Below, one piece after another: positions 34,102 to 43,387 of a DNA stretch of 64,000 bases. Under the pieces are notes generated by a model. That model worked only from the letters and a program-made list of their open reading frames with translations, ran no database searches and had not been told where the DNA came from. Positions within the stretch are counted from its first letter, which is position 1. Each line of letters opens with the position of its first letter. Source of the DNA: Chryseosolibacter sp964551035 (GTDB lineage Bacteria; Bacteroidota; Bacteroidia; Cytophagales; Cyclobacteriaceae); assembly GCA_964551035.1 (NCBI GenBank), contig CAZKBK010000003.1:124001-188000 (forward strand), read 5' to 3'. The translations under genes and the position numbers were made by a program.

Positions 34102-35568
34102 TCAGTTTGAAAACATTTTCAGCATCCTCACAAGCACCTCGCGGTCGTCGAAGTCATGCCTGATGCCTTTGATTTCCTGGTACGTTTCATGGCCCTTGCC
34201 CGCCACAAGCACGATGTCTTTCTCCTTCGCCAGCATGCAGGCCGTTTTTATCGCTTCCTCGCGGTCGGCCAGGACAATGGTCTTTTTTGCTTCCGTCGGC
34301 ATGATACCCGCCTGCATGTCCCTGATAATCTCCATCGGATCCTCATCGCGGGGATTGTCGGAAGTCAACACCACCTTGTCGCTCATTCTGCACGCGATCG
34401 AGGCCATCAGCGGTCGTTTCGTTTTATCACGGTTGCCCCCGCACCCGACTACCGTGATCACCTGTTCCTGTCCCGTCCTGAAATGCCCGATCGTTTCCAA
34501 CACGTTCTTCAGCGCGTCGGGGGTGTGGGCATAGTCGACGATAGCCGTGAACTTCGAGCCCGGGGCAACCAGTTCAAACCTCCCCGGCGCACCCGCAAGC
34601 GATGAAAGGTGGGTGAGTACATCGTTGGGGTCCTCCCCCAGCAACACCGCGGTACCGTACACGCCCAGCAGATTGTAGGCATTGAAATCGCCAATCATCT
34701 TGAACCACACACTTTGTCCTTCGATGTCAAGTTCCAGGCCCTCGATGGTATTGGTCATGATCTTCGCCTTGAAGTCCACCATCTTCTTGAGGCCGAACGA
34801 ATGCTTTTTCGCTTTTGTGTTCTGCATCATCACCATCCCCCTTTTGTCGTCGGCATTCACAAGCGCAAAGGCGTCGGTTCCGAGGCTATCGAAAAAGCGT
34901 TTTTTTGCCTTGATGTAATTTTCAAAAGTCTTGTGGTAGTCCAGGTGGTCGTGCGTGATGTTCGTGAACACCGCGCCTGCGAACGTCAGTCCCGCAATCC
35001 GCTCTTGCTCCACCGCGTGGGAACTCACCTCCATGAACGCAAATTCGCAATGCGCCTGCACCATGTCGCTCAAAAGTTGATTGAGCGCCACCGGGTCGGG
35101 TGTCGTGTGGGTCGCCGGAACGACCTGATCGACGATACGATTTTCCACCGTCGAGAGCATTCCGGTTCGGTATCCCAACCGGCTGAAAAGCTGATATAAC
35201 AAGGTTACCGTTGTGGTTTTGCCGTTCGTGCCGGTAACGCCCACGAGTTTGAGGCGCGCTGCGGGATTCCCGAAATAATTCGCTGCGATGATACCCAACG
35301 CCTGCGCGCTGTTCTTCACCGTCACGTAGGTCACCGATTCATGTATTGCGTCGGGCAGTCGCTCCGAGACGATCACCGTGGCGCCCAGTTCGATGGCTTT
35401 GTCGATAAAATCATGCCCATCGGACGACGTTCCTTTCACGGCCACGAACATGAACCCCCGCCGCAATTTGCGCGAGTCAAACGCAATCCCTTCCACGCCC
35501 GCATTCATATCGCCGTAGGACGCGGTCAATGACACTTTATACAATATGTCTTTCAGCTCGTGCTTCAT
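34102..35568 (-). CDS. murE: UDP-MurNAc-tripeptide synthetase, meso-diaminopimelate-adding
   Basis: A 488-residue Mur ligase adding the third stem-peptide residue. ATP loop TGTNGKTTT is at 112-120, and the carbamylated Lys is expected near 220 in the YIKAKK segment. The motif DNPRDEDP begins at 404; DNPR is the diaminopimelate-binding form, so the cell wall should be of the DAP type. The gene begins directly after the stop codon of the PBP gene with no gap. Confidence 0.97.
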   Translation of the reverse strand: MKHELKDILYKVSLTASYGDMNAGVEGIAFDSRKLRRGFMFVAVKGTSSDGHDFIDKAIELGATVIVSERLPDAIHESVTYVTVKNSAQALGIIAANYFGNPAARLKLVGVTGTNGKTTTVTLLYQLFSRLGYRTGMLSTVENRIVDQVVPATHTTPDPVALNQLLSDMVQAHCEFAFMEVSSHAVEQERIAGLTFAGAVFTNITHDHLDYHKTFENYIKAKKRFFDSLGTDAFALVNADDKRGMVMMQNTKAKKHSFGLKKMVDFKAKIMTNTIEGLELDIEGQSVWFKMIGDFNAYNLLGVYGTAVLLGEDPNDVLTHLSSLAGAPGRFELVAPGSKFTAIVDYAHTPDALKNVLETIGHFRTGQEQVITVVGCGGNRDKTKRPLMASIACRMSDKVVLTSDNPRDEDPMEIIRDMQAGIMPTEAKKTIVLADREEAIKTACMLAKEKDIVLVAGKGHETYQEIKGIRHDFDDREVLVRMLKMFSN

Positions 35569-37656
35569 CTATCCCAACCTGATAAAAATCCGATCTCCTT
35601 TACTGATGCGTTCGCCCGCCCTCAACGACTGCGCTTTCACACGGCCGTGCCCTTCGTAGGAAACCCGGAGGCCGGCGGATTCCAGCAGGTAAATCGCGTC
35701 GCGAAAGGTCATGCCGCTGACGTTGGGCACAATGTTCTTTCCGCCAACATTGGTTTTCCAGTTCACTTCATTTCCGTTACGCGACGAGCGAACCCATTGG
35801 TCGTCGGTAAGGGAACGTGTCTGGATACCGAGCTCCTCGCACAGCATCGCCAATTCCTCGCGATATCCCGCGCGAATCACGGGCAGTATATCACTGTTAA
35901 CGGTGACTTCCGGCATGGGCTCATGCAGGCTGATGTCCCTGGCGTAGATGTTGTCTGCAATCTCTTTGAACACGGGCGCCGCGACGTTGCTCCCGTACTG
36001 ATACCATCCCCTCGGGTTTTTGATCAGCACGATCGCACTGTAGCGCGGGTTGTGCGCCGGAAAGTAGCCTACAAAAGAAGTGATGTATTTTTTCGTGTAC
36101 CTGCCATTCTCCAGGATCTGCGCCGTCCCGGTCTTTCCGGCAATCCGATAATGCGTGCCGCGAATGTTTTTTGCAGTACCATTTTCAACCACACCTTCGA
36201 GAAGGGTCTTGAGTTGCGCAAGCGTTTTTGAGGAACATATTTTTCCGTTGAGCACTTCCGTTTCAAATGTTTCCTCGGTCTCGTCGGCTCTGCGTATTGC
36301 CCGGACAAAAATCGGTTTGATCATCTTACCTTCGTTGGCGACGGCGTTATAAAGGGCAAGCGTATGCAACGGCGTAATTTCAAAGCCGTAGCCATGGGCC
36401 ATCCACGGCAGGCTGATGCCGCTCCATCCCTTGTCACCCGGACGCTTTATGCGGGGCATGGGTTCACCGACAATCTGAATGCCCAGCGGCCGGGACAACT
36501 TCAGCCGGTCGATGTAGTCGACAAATTGTTCAGGGCGCAGACCGAAATGTTTGTCCACAAGTTTTGCCATGGCGACGTTAGAAGAGTGTTCAAACGCTTC
36601 CTTCACGGTGATCTTTCCAAGTCCGCCCTCTTCGTGGTCGCGCACGGTATTGTTGTAAAACATAAACTCCCCGTTCCCGGTATCGATGCTGTCTGCGAGG
36701 TCAACGTTGGTGTCCTCGAGCAGCGCCATCATGGTTACAAGTTTAAAGGTTGAACCGGGTTCGAATAAGCGGGCGGCTGCAAAATTGAATTTTTCAGAAA
36801 AGTTGCCGCGGCCATCGCTGCTCAGATTCGAGATCGCTTTCACTTCACCGGTGTTCACCTCCATAACGACCACCAGCCCGTCATCCGCGTTGTGCTTTTC
36901 CATCGCGCTGTGCAGCGCAGTTTCGGCGACATCCTGCAGGTTAATGTCCAGCGTGGTTTCCAGATCAAGACCGTTTACCGCCTTGATGTTTTTCGCGTCA
37001 AAGACCGGCTTCCACACGCCACCGGCGATCTTCTGATAGTAGGCATAGCCATCCTGTCCACCGAGTTCATCGTTGAAGCTGTATTCGAGCCCCACACCTT
37101 TTTCATTTTCATTCACATACCCGATTGTCCGGCTGCTAAGATTTGAAAACGGCCTGTATCGTATGTCGACTTTCTCAAAGATCACACCCCCTCCGAGCCT
37201 GCCTTCACGGAAGATCGGCCAGGTGGTCATTTCCTTTTTTTCCTGGTAGTCGATTTTTGCGCGGTTAAGGACCATGTACTGCCGGCCGGCAGCGCGGGCA
37301 TCGCGCAACATTTGTCGATACTCCCGCGCCGAGCGGTCGCCAAAGAAACCCGCCAAATGAAGGGAGAGCGAGTCGATGCCCTCGTTAAACACTTCGTTCT
37401 TTGGCTGGGTGGCGTCGAAGGCCACACGGTAAAATGGCAGCGACGTGGCGAGCAAACTTCCGTTGTCGGAATAGATATTGCCGCGCGTCGCCTTTACCCG
37501 CTTATAGTCAAAAGAGATACGCTCACCCATCGCTGCCCATTTTGACCCTTCGACAAATTGTAAATGGCCGATGCGTGCCGCCACGGCAATAGCGAAAAGC
37601 ACCACCGCCAGGAACGCGATCCTAACTCTTAATAATATGGATTTCTTAATATTCAC
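35569..37656 (-). CDS. ftsI: Class B penicillin-binding protein with PASTA domain (septal transpeptidase)
   Basis: A 695-residue transpeptidase that cross-links septal peptidoglycan with FtsW. One membrane helix (about 9-28), a pedestal domain, and the transpeptidase domain with active-site S302 in GSTFK (302-305 is STFK), SSN at 358-360 and KTG at 508-510. A single PASTA domain ends it (about 628-695), as is usual in Bacteroidota FtsI. The start codon is GTG at 37656, overlapping the ftsL-like gene by 11 bp. Confidence 0.96.
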   Translation of the reverse strand: MNIKKSILLRVRIAFLAVVLFAIAVAARIGHLQFVEGSKWAAMGERISFDYKRVKATRGNIYSDNGSLLATSLPFYRVAFDATQPKNEVFNEGIDSLSLHLAGFFGDRSAREYRQMLRDARAAGRQYMVLNRAKIDYQEKKEMTTWPIFREGRLGGGVIFEKVDIRYRPFSNLSSRTIGYVNENEKGVGLEYSFNDELGGQDGYAYYQKIAGGVWKPVFDAKNIKAVNGLDLETTLDINLQDVAETALHSAMEKHNADDGLVVVMEVNTGEVKAISNLSSDGRGNFSEKFNFAAARLFEPGSTFKLVTMMALLEDTNVDLADSIDTGNGEFMFYNNTVRDHEEGGLGKITVKEAFEHSSNVAMAKLVDKHFGLRPEQFVDYIDRLKLSRPLGIQIVGEPMPRIKRPGDKGWSGISLPWMAHGYGFEITPLHTLALYNAVANEGKMIKPIFVRAIRRADETEETFETEVLNGKICSSKTLAQLKTLLEGVVENGTAKNIRGTHYRIAGKTGTAQILENGRYTKKYITSFVGYFPAHNPRYSAIVLIKNPRGWYQYGSNVAAPVFKEIADNIYARDISLHEPMPEVTVNSDILPVIRAGYREELAMLCEELGIQTRSLTDDQWVRSSRNGNEVNWKTNVGGKNIVPNVSGMTFRDAIYLLESAGLRVSYEGHGRVKAQSLRAGERISKGDRIFIRLG

Positions 37657-38026
37657 CTTTCTCTACCTGAATTTTTTCCGGCGGCTGGAGACTTTCCTTC
37701 AATCCATAGGGGCCCACCTTCCGCGCTACTTCCGACTGCTTCGAGGCAAACATCAGTTCTGCCTTCAGGGTAGTGTAGTCGGCCCGCAAGTCCTCTACCT
37801 CTGCCTGGATTTGATTGATCTTCCGTACCGTCTTCTCGGTGTAGTGCGTGTTCCCGATGTAGAGCAACCCGAGGAACATAACGAACAAAATTCGCGGCAC
37901 ATACTGCACCGGGAATCCTTCCTCGAAATAGCGCTCAAGCTTCAACCTGGTTTCAATCCCCGAAAAAACACTCCTCGAAGAAGCCGGCCGTTTTTCTTTT
38001 TCTATTCTGAACTTGTTTGCACTCAT
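37646..38026 (-). CDS. ftsL: FtsL-like division protein
   Basis: A 126-residue bitopic protein. A basic cytoplasmic N-terminus of about 44 residues leads to one membrane helix (about 45-60, ILFVMFLGLLYIGN) and then a coiled coil (about 65-105, VRKINQIQAEVEDLRADYTTLKAEL). This is the shape of FtsL, which with FtsB and FtsQ activates FtsWI. Sequence conservation is poor, so the call rests on architecture and position between rsmH and ftsI. The start overlaps the rsmH stop (ATGA). Confidence 0.88.
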   Translation of the reverse strand: MSANKFRIEKEKRPASSRSVFSGIETRLKLERYFEEGFPVQYVPRILFVMFLGLLYIGNTHYTEKTVRKINQIQAEVEDLRADYTTLKAELMFASKQSEVARKVGPYGLKESLQPPEKIQVEKGEY

Positions 38027-38928
38027 AGCTTCACGGCAATTCTAAGTTTTGCGCTGCGCGCCCGACTGTTCTTTTCGATCTCTTCCTCCGACGGCTCAAT
38101 GGGCCGTTTCTTAAAAGCCTCGAAAGGCTTGATCTCGTTTCCATAGAGGTCTTTTTCGACATCACCAAACGTTTTTCCTTTGTTGATGTAGTTCTTCACC
38201 ATTCTGTCTTCCAGGGAGTGGTACGACATGACGACGAGCCTTCCGCCGGGCGCCATCACTTCGCCGCACTGGTGCAAAAAGTTTTCAAGCGCTTTCATCT
38301 CGTCATTGACTTCGATGCGCAACGCCTGAAACACCTGGGCGAAGTATTTATTTTCTTTTCCCCTGGGAGCAACTTCAGCAAGCGCGCTCTTCAGATCTCC
38401 GGTTCTGGAGAAGGGCCTGTGGACCCTTTCCTGGACAATTCTCCGCGCGGCTGTTCTGGCGTTCTTCAACTCGCCGTACATCCCGAAAATCCGGTGGAGT
38501 TTGTCTTCCGTATACCCGTTCAGAATGTCGGCGGCCGTTTTGTCTGTATTCCGATCCATACGCATGTCGAGCGGACCGTCGAACCGGGTTGAAAAACCCC
38601 GTTCCGGCGCATCGATCTGGTGTGACGAAATCCCCAGGTCGGCGAGCACGCCATCTGCTTGTGTTACTCCATTCAGCTTCAGGTACCTTTGCAGATACAT
38701 GAAGTTGGCATGACAAAATGTAAAAGAACGACTCTGTATCTTCTCCGCCTCACGTCTCGCGTCATCATCCTGGTCGAACGCGAGCAACCTTCCCCCCTTT
38801 ATGTTTTCCAACATCCTCAGGCTGTGCCCTCCGCCACCAAATGTGGCATCGACGTACACGCCCTCGGGATTTATGTTCAATGCCTCAATGCATTGTTCGA
38901 GCATTACCGGTTGATGGTACTTTGTCAT
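38023..38928 (-). CDS. rsmH: 16S rRNA (cytosine-1402-N4)-methyltransferase
   Basis: A 301-residue SAM-dependent methyltransferase (MraW) that modifies C1402 in the ribosomal P site. MTKYHQPVMLEQCIEAL, YVDATFGGGGHS, the LADLGISSHQID motif, and SYHSLEDRMVK at the C-terminal part are diagnostic. The frame is open to an ATG at 38994, but that adds 22 basic residues absent from the family, so the ATG at 38928 is chosen. It lies between mraZ and ftsL as in most bacteria. Confidence 0.96.
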   Translation of the reverse strand: MTKYHQPVMLEQCIEALNINPEGVYVDATFGGGGHSLRMLENIKGGRLLAFDQDDDARREAEKIQSRSFTFCHANFMYLQRYLKLNGVTQADGVLADLGISSHQIDAPERGFSTRFDGPLDMRMDRNTDKTAADILNGYTEDKLHRIFGMYGELKNARTAARRIVQERVHRPFSRTGDLKSALAEVAPRGKENKYFAQVFQALRIEVNDEMKALENFLHQCGEVMAPGGRLVVMSYHSLEDRMVKNYINKGKTFGDVEKDLYGNEIKPFEAFKKRPIEPSEEEIEKNSRARSAKLRIAVKL

Positions 38929-39056
38929 CTTCTTGACTTCAAACGCCGGTCTCCGTTTTTCCCTGATTCGAAATCTCCCCGCTTCCAGCCCCATCGCGCG
39001 ACAAATCCGCTTCTGTTCATAGAGGTCCGGTCGCCGTCCACGATGAACCTCGCTTC

Positions 39057-39500
39057 TTATTCGTTTAAATATTTCTCTGCAAGCTTCGACAACTCGGCCG
39101 GATCCTGTATCAGGTGTTTCTCATATATCGCTGGATTCCAGACCTCAACCTTGTTTCCCATTCCCACAAGGATGACATCCTTTTCAATCCGGGCATAGGC
39201 GAGCATGTTCCTTGGAATAAGAAAGCGCCCGTTGTTGTCCAACTCCACGGTGACGACCCCGGAAAGAAAGTTGCGCTGAAGCTTCCGATACTCTTCGTTA
39301 AATTCGTTTAGCCCTGAAATTTTTGAGAAGACTTTCCTGAACTCCACCATCGGATAAAGTATGAGACACTGCTCGAAGCCGCGTCGAATCACGAGCTCAT
39401 GACCGCCCCCCTCGGGCAGTTGAGCCTTGATCCGCGCAGGCAGAACCAATCTGCCCTTGGCGTCCAGCTTGCTCTCATATTCACTGGTGAAGAAAGTCAT
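39057..39500 (-). CDS. mraZ: Transcriptional regulator MraZ
   Basis: A 147-residue protein of two AbrB-like halves, each with the DxxGR signature (KLDAKGRLVLPARIK near 11-25; LDNNGRFLIPRNML near 90-103). MraZ forms rings and represses its own dcw cluster by binding direct repeats at the promoter. The ATG at 39500 gives the family N-terminus; the longer frame from 39551 would start in the promoter leader. Three boxes and a promoter lie upstream. Confidence 0.96.
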   Translation of the reverse strand: MTFFTSEYESKLDAKGRLVLPARIKAQLPEGGGHELVIRRGFEQCLILYPMVEFRKVFSKISGLNEFNEEYRKLQRNFLSGVVTVELDNNGRFLIPRNMLAYARIEKDVILVGMGNKVEVWNPAIYEKHLIQDPAELSKLAEKYLNE

Positions 39501-39548
39501 AGACGTAGTGGTTGTCTGTGTTTCCCCCTTGTGATGGGTACTCCTAAG

Positions 39549-39579
39549 CAAACATAAGTAAATTCATGCCACTTTCAAC
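39549..39579 (-). promoter_or_regulatory. Promoter of the dcw cluster (PmraZ)
   Basis: On the minus strand GTTG (39576-39579; one mismatch), exactly 19 bp, then TATGTTTG (39549-39556), a full -7 match. The leader is about 43 nt. The -33 element lies between the first and second MraZ boxes, so bound MraZ would block polymerase. Confidence 0.7.
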
Positions 39580-39595
39580 CACTTTAACCCACTTT
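39569..39595 (-). promoter_or_regulatory. Three MraZ boxes
   Basis: On the minus strand AAAGTGG occurs three times at an exact 10-bp period (39589-39595, 39579-39585, 39569-39575). MraZ is known to bind direct repeats of this kind (TGGGN-type in E. coli, AAAGTG-type in Mollicutes) spaced by about one helical turn. They overlap the -33 region of the mraZ promoter. Confidence 0.8.
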
Positions 39596-39620
39596 TTTGT
39601 ATTTGGAGGCAAAACGGCAT

Positions 39621-39641
39621 AAAAAAGGCCGCTAATGCGGC
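39621..39641 (-). terminator. Terminator of the CoA-transferase gene
   Basis: A stem GCCGC/GCGGC (39628-39632, 39637-39641, loop TAAT) is followed on the minus strand by C and six T. It lies 31 bp past the stop codon and insulates the dcw promoter. Confidence 0.82.
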
Positions 39642-39672
39642 ACAATCCAATAGTAGACCGGCAAGAATCCGT

Positions 39673-40845
39673 CTAAACGATTACACGTTTTTGAAGGAGA
39701 TTTTCCACGTTTTCAACGCTTAAGGCGAGGAGGGTCGTGAGAATATCGCGGGTATCCTGGCCCAGCCGGGGCGGTGGCAGAATGTGGGAGAACGTGTCGG
39801 TATTGGCGGCGAAAGTGCGAAGGCCTTTCAATCTACCGTGCTCCAGCAGGAGTTGCCGCGCCTCAGGCGTCTCCACAGCTTCCCTCACATTTCGGACGAT
39901 GGCAGCCGGGACCCGGGCCCGGGTCAACGTTTCCCAAAGTTCTTCAACCTCGCGTCTGATGATGGCTTGTCCGATGATCCCGATAAGCTCCGCGCGATTC
40001 GCGACACGGCCCAGATTGGTCCTGAACCTTTCGTCATCGGCGACGTCGGCAACGCCGAGCACCTGGCACAGGGCGTTGAACTGAGCATCGGTTCCAACGC
40101 CGAGCAAGATCTCGCGATCGTCCGATGTCGGGAACAGTTCGCCATAAGGGGCTATGTTGGGATGCGCCGAGCCTTGCCTCGCAGGTATTTTTCCGCCTAC
40201 CAGCCAGTTGCTACCTTGATTGGCGAGTGACGACAGTGCAGCCTGGATCAGCGATACTTCCACGAGTCTGCCTCTTCCGCTCCGGGATTTTTCCAGGAGC
40301 GCCAGCAGCAAGCCTTCCTTAAGGTGATGGGCGGCGAGTAGGTCGACAAGGGCAACGGGCATTTTCAACGACTGGCCACCGGGCTCGCCATTCATGGACA
40401 TGAATCCGGCCTCCGCCTGAATGATCGCATCATACCCGACACGGGGATTTTCCGGCCCATATCCGGAGATCTGTCCATAGACGAGGCCGGGATTGTGCCG
40501 CGACAAGGTTTTGTAGTCCACCTGCAATTTTTCCGCGTCGCCGGGTTTGAAACTGGAGAGGACAATCTGCGCGCGCATCGCCAACTGCATCGCGATCGCG
40601 CGTCCCTCGTCGGTGAGCAAATCGATGGCCACGGATCGCTTGCCCCAGTTTACGGAGGAAAAGTAGGCGGACCTGTCGTCCGTGGGTTCACCGGGCGACT
40701 TCCACGTGCGGGTCACGTCACCACCGGTCCGGGGATTTTCGACCTTGATGACCTCCGCGCCGAGCTCCGCAAAGAACTGGCCCACCGCGGGGCCGGCGAG
40801 CACCGAGGCAAATTCCAATACCGTCATGCCGTTAAACTGACCCAC
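39673..40845 (-). CDS. CaiB/BaiF family (class III) CoA-transferase
   Basis: A 390-residue enzyme that moves CoA between carboxylic acids through a protein-bound anhydride. The N-terminal VLEFASVLAGPAVGQFFAELGAEVIKVE, NWGKRSVAIDL, and the expected catalytic D139 in VGYDAIIQAEAG fit the family. The start is GTG at 40845 (an ATG at 40827 is possible); the longer form matches the usual N-terminus. Substrates cannot be predicted: neighbours are unrelated (a TlpA-like gene divergent, the dcw cluster downstream). Confidence 0.9.
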   Translation of the reverse strand: MGQFNGMTVLEFASVLAGPAVGQFFAELGAEVIKVENPRTGGDVTRTWKSPGEPTDDRSAYFSSVNWGKRSVAIDLLTDEGRAIAMQLAMRAQIVLSSFKPGDAEKLQVDYKTLSRHNPGLVYGQISGYGPENPRVGYDAIIQAEAGFMSMNGEPGGQSLKMPVALVDLLAAHHLKEGLLLALLEKSRSGRGRLVEVSLIQAALSSLANQGSNWLVGGKIPARQGSAHPNIAPYGELFPTSDDREILLGVGTDAQFNALCQVLGVADVADDERFRTNLGRVANRAELIGIIGQAIIRREVEELWETLTRARVPAAIVRNVREAVETPEARQLLLEHGRLKGLRTFAANTDTFSHILPPPRLGQDTRDILTTLLALSVENVENLLQKRVIV

Positions 40846-40938
40846 CGAAAACGATTTACTTAAACAAAATCAACCATGAACACCGCAATGTAAAATCATT
40901 TGAGGCATTTTTGTGTTCCCTGACCAAAGATATCGGCA

Positions 40939-42198
40939 ATGCTGAAGTCCATTACATCACTCCTTCTTGCTGGCCTGGCGCTCGGATCATGCACCAATGC
41001 GCACGGACCGTCGGAACTCAAGACCGGCGCCTGGCGCGCAGTCATTGACATCCAGGGGCAGGAACTTCCATTCAACATGGAGGTGACCCGTGATTCCGCC
41101 GGTGGCTACGATGCCTTTATCCGCAACGGCAGTGAACGCATTCTCCTCGATGAGGTGAGCGTGCAGGGAGACTCTGTCGACATTGCCCTTCATGTCTTCG
41201 ACGCCAACATCCGCGCTGTCATCCGCGGTGATACGTTGAGCGGTGCGTTTATCAAGAATCCGGAAGTCGACTATCGCATCCCTTTCATGGCAGCCCACGG
41301 TGTTACCTATCGCTTTGAGGAGGGCACCGCAGGCGTGATCCCGGACTTCAATGGAACGTACCAGGTAACGTTCTTTAACGCGCGCGATACGATGGAAGCT
41401 GTCGGCGTATTTACGCAGGTTGAGGACAGCGTGACGGGGACATTCCTTACGCCCGTAGGCGACTACCGCTACCTAGAAGGCAACGTCGCCAACGGCACCT
41501 TGCAAATGAGCACGTTCGATGGCAACCACGCTTACCTTTTTCGCGCGAAAAAAAATGACGACGGCACGCTGTCCGGGGAATATTATTCGGGAAAAACGTG
41601 GAAACAGTTGTGGCGCGGTGTCAAAACTGAAAGCCCGGTTCTCCCTCCGTCCGAAATGCTGACCCAATTGAAGGGCGGCTACGAGACCCTTCACTTTCGT
41701 TTCCCTGATCTCAACGGTGACACCGTGACGCTCCAGGACCAGCGATTCCGGGATAAAGTCGTTATCCTCCAACTGTTCGGCTCATGGTGTCCAAACTGCC
41801 TTGACGAAACGCGCTTCCTTTCCGAGTGGTATCGTGCAAACCGCCACCGGCCCGTGGAGATACTTGGGCTGGCTTATGAGCGGAAGGCGGATTTTAACTA
41901 TGCGCGCGACCGGGTTCAAAAAATGAAAACGAAAGTTGGCGTACCCTATGACTTTGTCATTGCCGGCACGAGCGACAAGGAGGAAGCGTCGAAGACGCTC
42001 CCCGAACTCAGCAAGGTGGTCGCCTTTCCAACCACTATTTTTGTAGGGCGAGACGGAAAGGTTAAAAAGATCCATACCGGCTTTTCCGGGCCGGGCACCG
42101 GTGTATATTACGAGGAGCACATACAGCACTTCAATGAGACGGTCAATGAACTTTTGAGCGAGAAAAACGCTTCACCTGATAGGTCGCCCGGCAACTGA
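40939..42198 (+). CDS. TlpA-like thiol-disulfide lipoprotein
   Basis: A 419-residue lipoprotein (lipobox LGSC, Cys 18) with two parts. An N-terminal region of about 230 residues is beta-rich and of unknown role. A C-terminal thioredoxin/AhpC-type domain (about 250-405) carries the redox pair C284-P-N-C287 in GSWCPNC, and a cis-Pro region AFPTTIFVG. It should reduce or exchange disulfides in the periplasm. mnmA follows after 13 bp, likely in the same transcript. Confidence 0.9.
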   Translation: MLKSITSLLLAGLALGSCTNAHGPSELKTGAWRAVIDIQGQELPFNMEVTRDSAGGYDAFIRNGSERILLDEVSVQGDSVDIALHVFDANIRAVIRGDTLSGAFIKNPEVDYRIPFMAAHGVTYRFEEGTAGVIPDFNGTYQVTFFNARDTMEAVGVFTQVEDSVTGTFLTPVGDYRYLEGNVANGTLQMSTFDGNHAYLFRAKKNDDGTLSGEYYSGKTWKQLWRGVKTESPVLPPSEMLTQLKGGYETLHFRFPDLNGDTVTLQDQRFRDKVVILQLFGSWCPNCLDETRFLSEWYRANRHRPVEILGLAYERKADFNYARDRVQKMKTKVGVPYDFVIAGTSDKEEASKTLPELSKVVAFPTTIFVGRDGKVKKIHTGFSGPGTGVYYEEHIQHFNETVNELLSEKNASPDRSPGN

Positions 42199-42211
42199 CG
42201 GGCATTAAACG

Positions 42212-43387
42212 ATGAAAAAACGCGTAGTTGTTGGTCTTTCCGGAGGTGTGGACTCCAGTGTGGCAGCCCACCTGCTTTTGGAGCAGGGTTATGACGTTAT
42301 CGGTGTGTTCATGAAGAACTGGCACGACGATTCCGTGACCATCAGCAAGGAATGTCCCTGGCTTGACGACAGCAACGATGCAATGATCGTGGCCCAACAC
42401 CTCGGCATTCCGTTCCAGGCCATCGATTTGAGCGGTCCTTACAAAGAACGGATCGTCGACTACATGTTTGCCGAATACCGACGCGGGCGAACGCCTAATC
42501 CCGATGTGCTCTGCAACCGGGAGATCAAGTTTGATATTTTTCTGGACACCGCCTTAAAGCTGGGTGCCGACTACGTAGCCACGGGCCACTATGCCCGCCG
42601 CGAGGAGATGGTGACGGACGGGAAAACAACTTACCGGTTGCTCAGCGGCAAGGATGGCAACAAAGACCAAAGCTATTTCCTTTGTCAGTTGACGCAGGCG
42701 CAATTGTCCCGATCGTTGTTTCCGATTGGCGAATTGGAAAAAACCGAAGTTCGCGCAATCGCCAGGAAGATCGGTCTGGTGACCGCCGACAAGAAAGATT
42801 CACAAGGTCTCTGCTTTGTCGGGAAAGTACACCTTCCCGAATTTTTGCAGCAACAGCTCGAGGCAAAGAAAGGGAAAGTCATTGAAGTGCCTGCAAACGC
42901 GGCCGTATTCAACAACGGATTTGCTGCTGACGACCTCGTTGCGCAAACGCGGCCGTTCGAATTCGTTCCGGAGATCGGCGAAGAAGTAGGGGAACACACG
43001 GGTGCGCATTTTTACACCATCGGGCAGCGCCGCGGGCTGAACATCGGCGGATATGAAAAACCCCTCTTTGTCATCGGTACCGACACGAGGGAAAACATTA
43101 TCTACACCGGCATGGGCGAAGATCATCCGGGCCTGTATCGCAGGGGGTTGCTTATTCGAGACACCGATGTTCACTGGGTACGGCCGGATATGAAATTGTC
43201 CGCCGGCGACACCGCACGTTACGACGCACGTATCCGCTATCGCCAAAAACTGGAGAAGTGCACGCTTCATCAAAAAGGCGACGGGCTGTACATTATTTTT
43301 GACCGGCCACAGCGCGGCATCACACCGGGTCAGTTCGCGGCGTGGTACCATGGCGAAGAATTGGTCGGATCGGGCACCATCGACTAG
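42212..43387 (+). CDS. mnmA: tRNA-specific 2-thiouridylase MnmA
   Basis: A 391-residue enzyme that thiolates U34 of tRNA-Lys, -Glu and -Gln, using sulfur from a cysteine desulfurase relay and ATP. The PP-loop SGGVDSS is at 10-16; the catalytic cysteines are C101 in NPDVLCNREIKFD and C201 in SQGLCFVGK; TGHYAR and GQRRGLNIGG are also present. Its stop codon shares the four bases CTAG (43384-43387) with the stop of the convergent gene, so the two mRNAs overlap. Confidence 0.97.
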   Translation: MKKRVVVGLSGGVDSSVAAHLLLEQGYDVIGVFMKNWHDDSVTISKECPWLDDSNDAMIVAQHLGIPFQAIDLSGPYKERIVDYMFAEYRRGRTPNPDVLCNREIKFDIFLDTALKLGADYVATGHYARREEMVTDGKTTYRLLSGKDGNKDQSYFLCQLTQAQLSRSLFPIGELEKTEVRAIARKIGLVTADKKDSQGLCFVGKVHLPEFLQQQLEAKKGKVIEVPANAAVFNNGFAADDLVAQTRPFEFVPEIGEEVGEHTGAHFYTIGQRRGLNIGGYEKPLFVIGTDTRENIIYTGMGEDHPGLYRRGLLIRDTDVHWVRPDMKLSAGDTARYDARIRYRQKLEKCTLHQKGDGLYIIFDRPQRGITPGQFAAWYHGEELVGSGTID

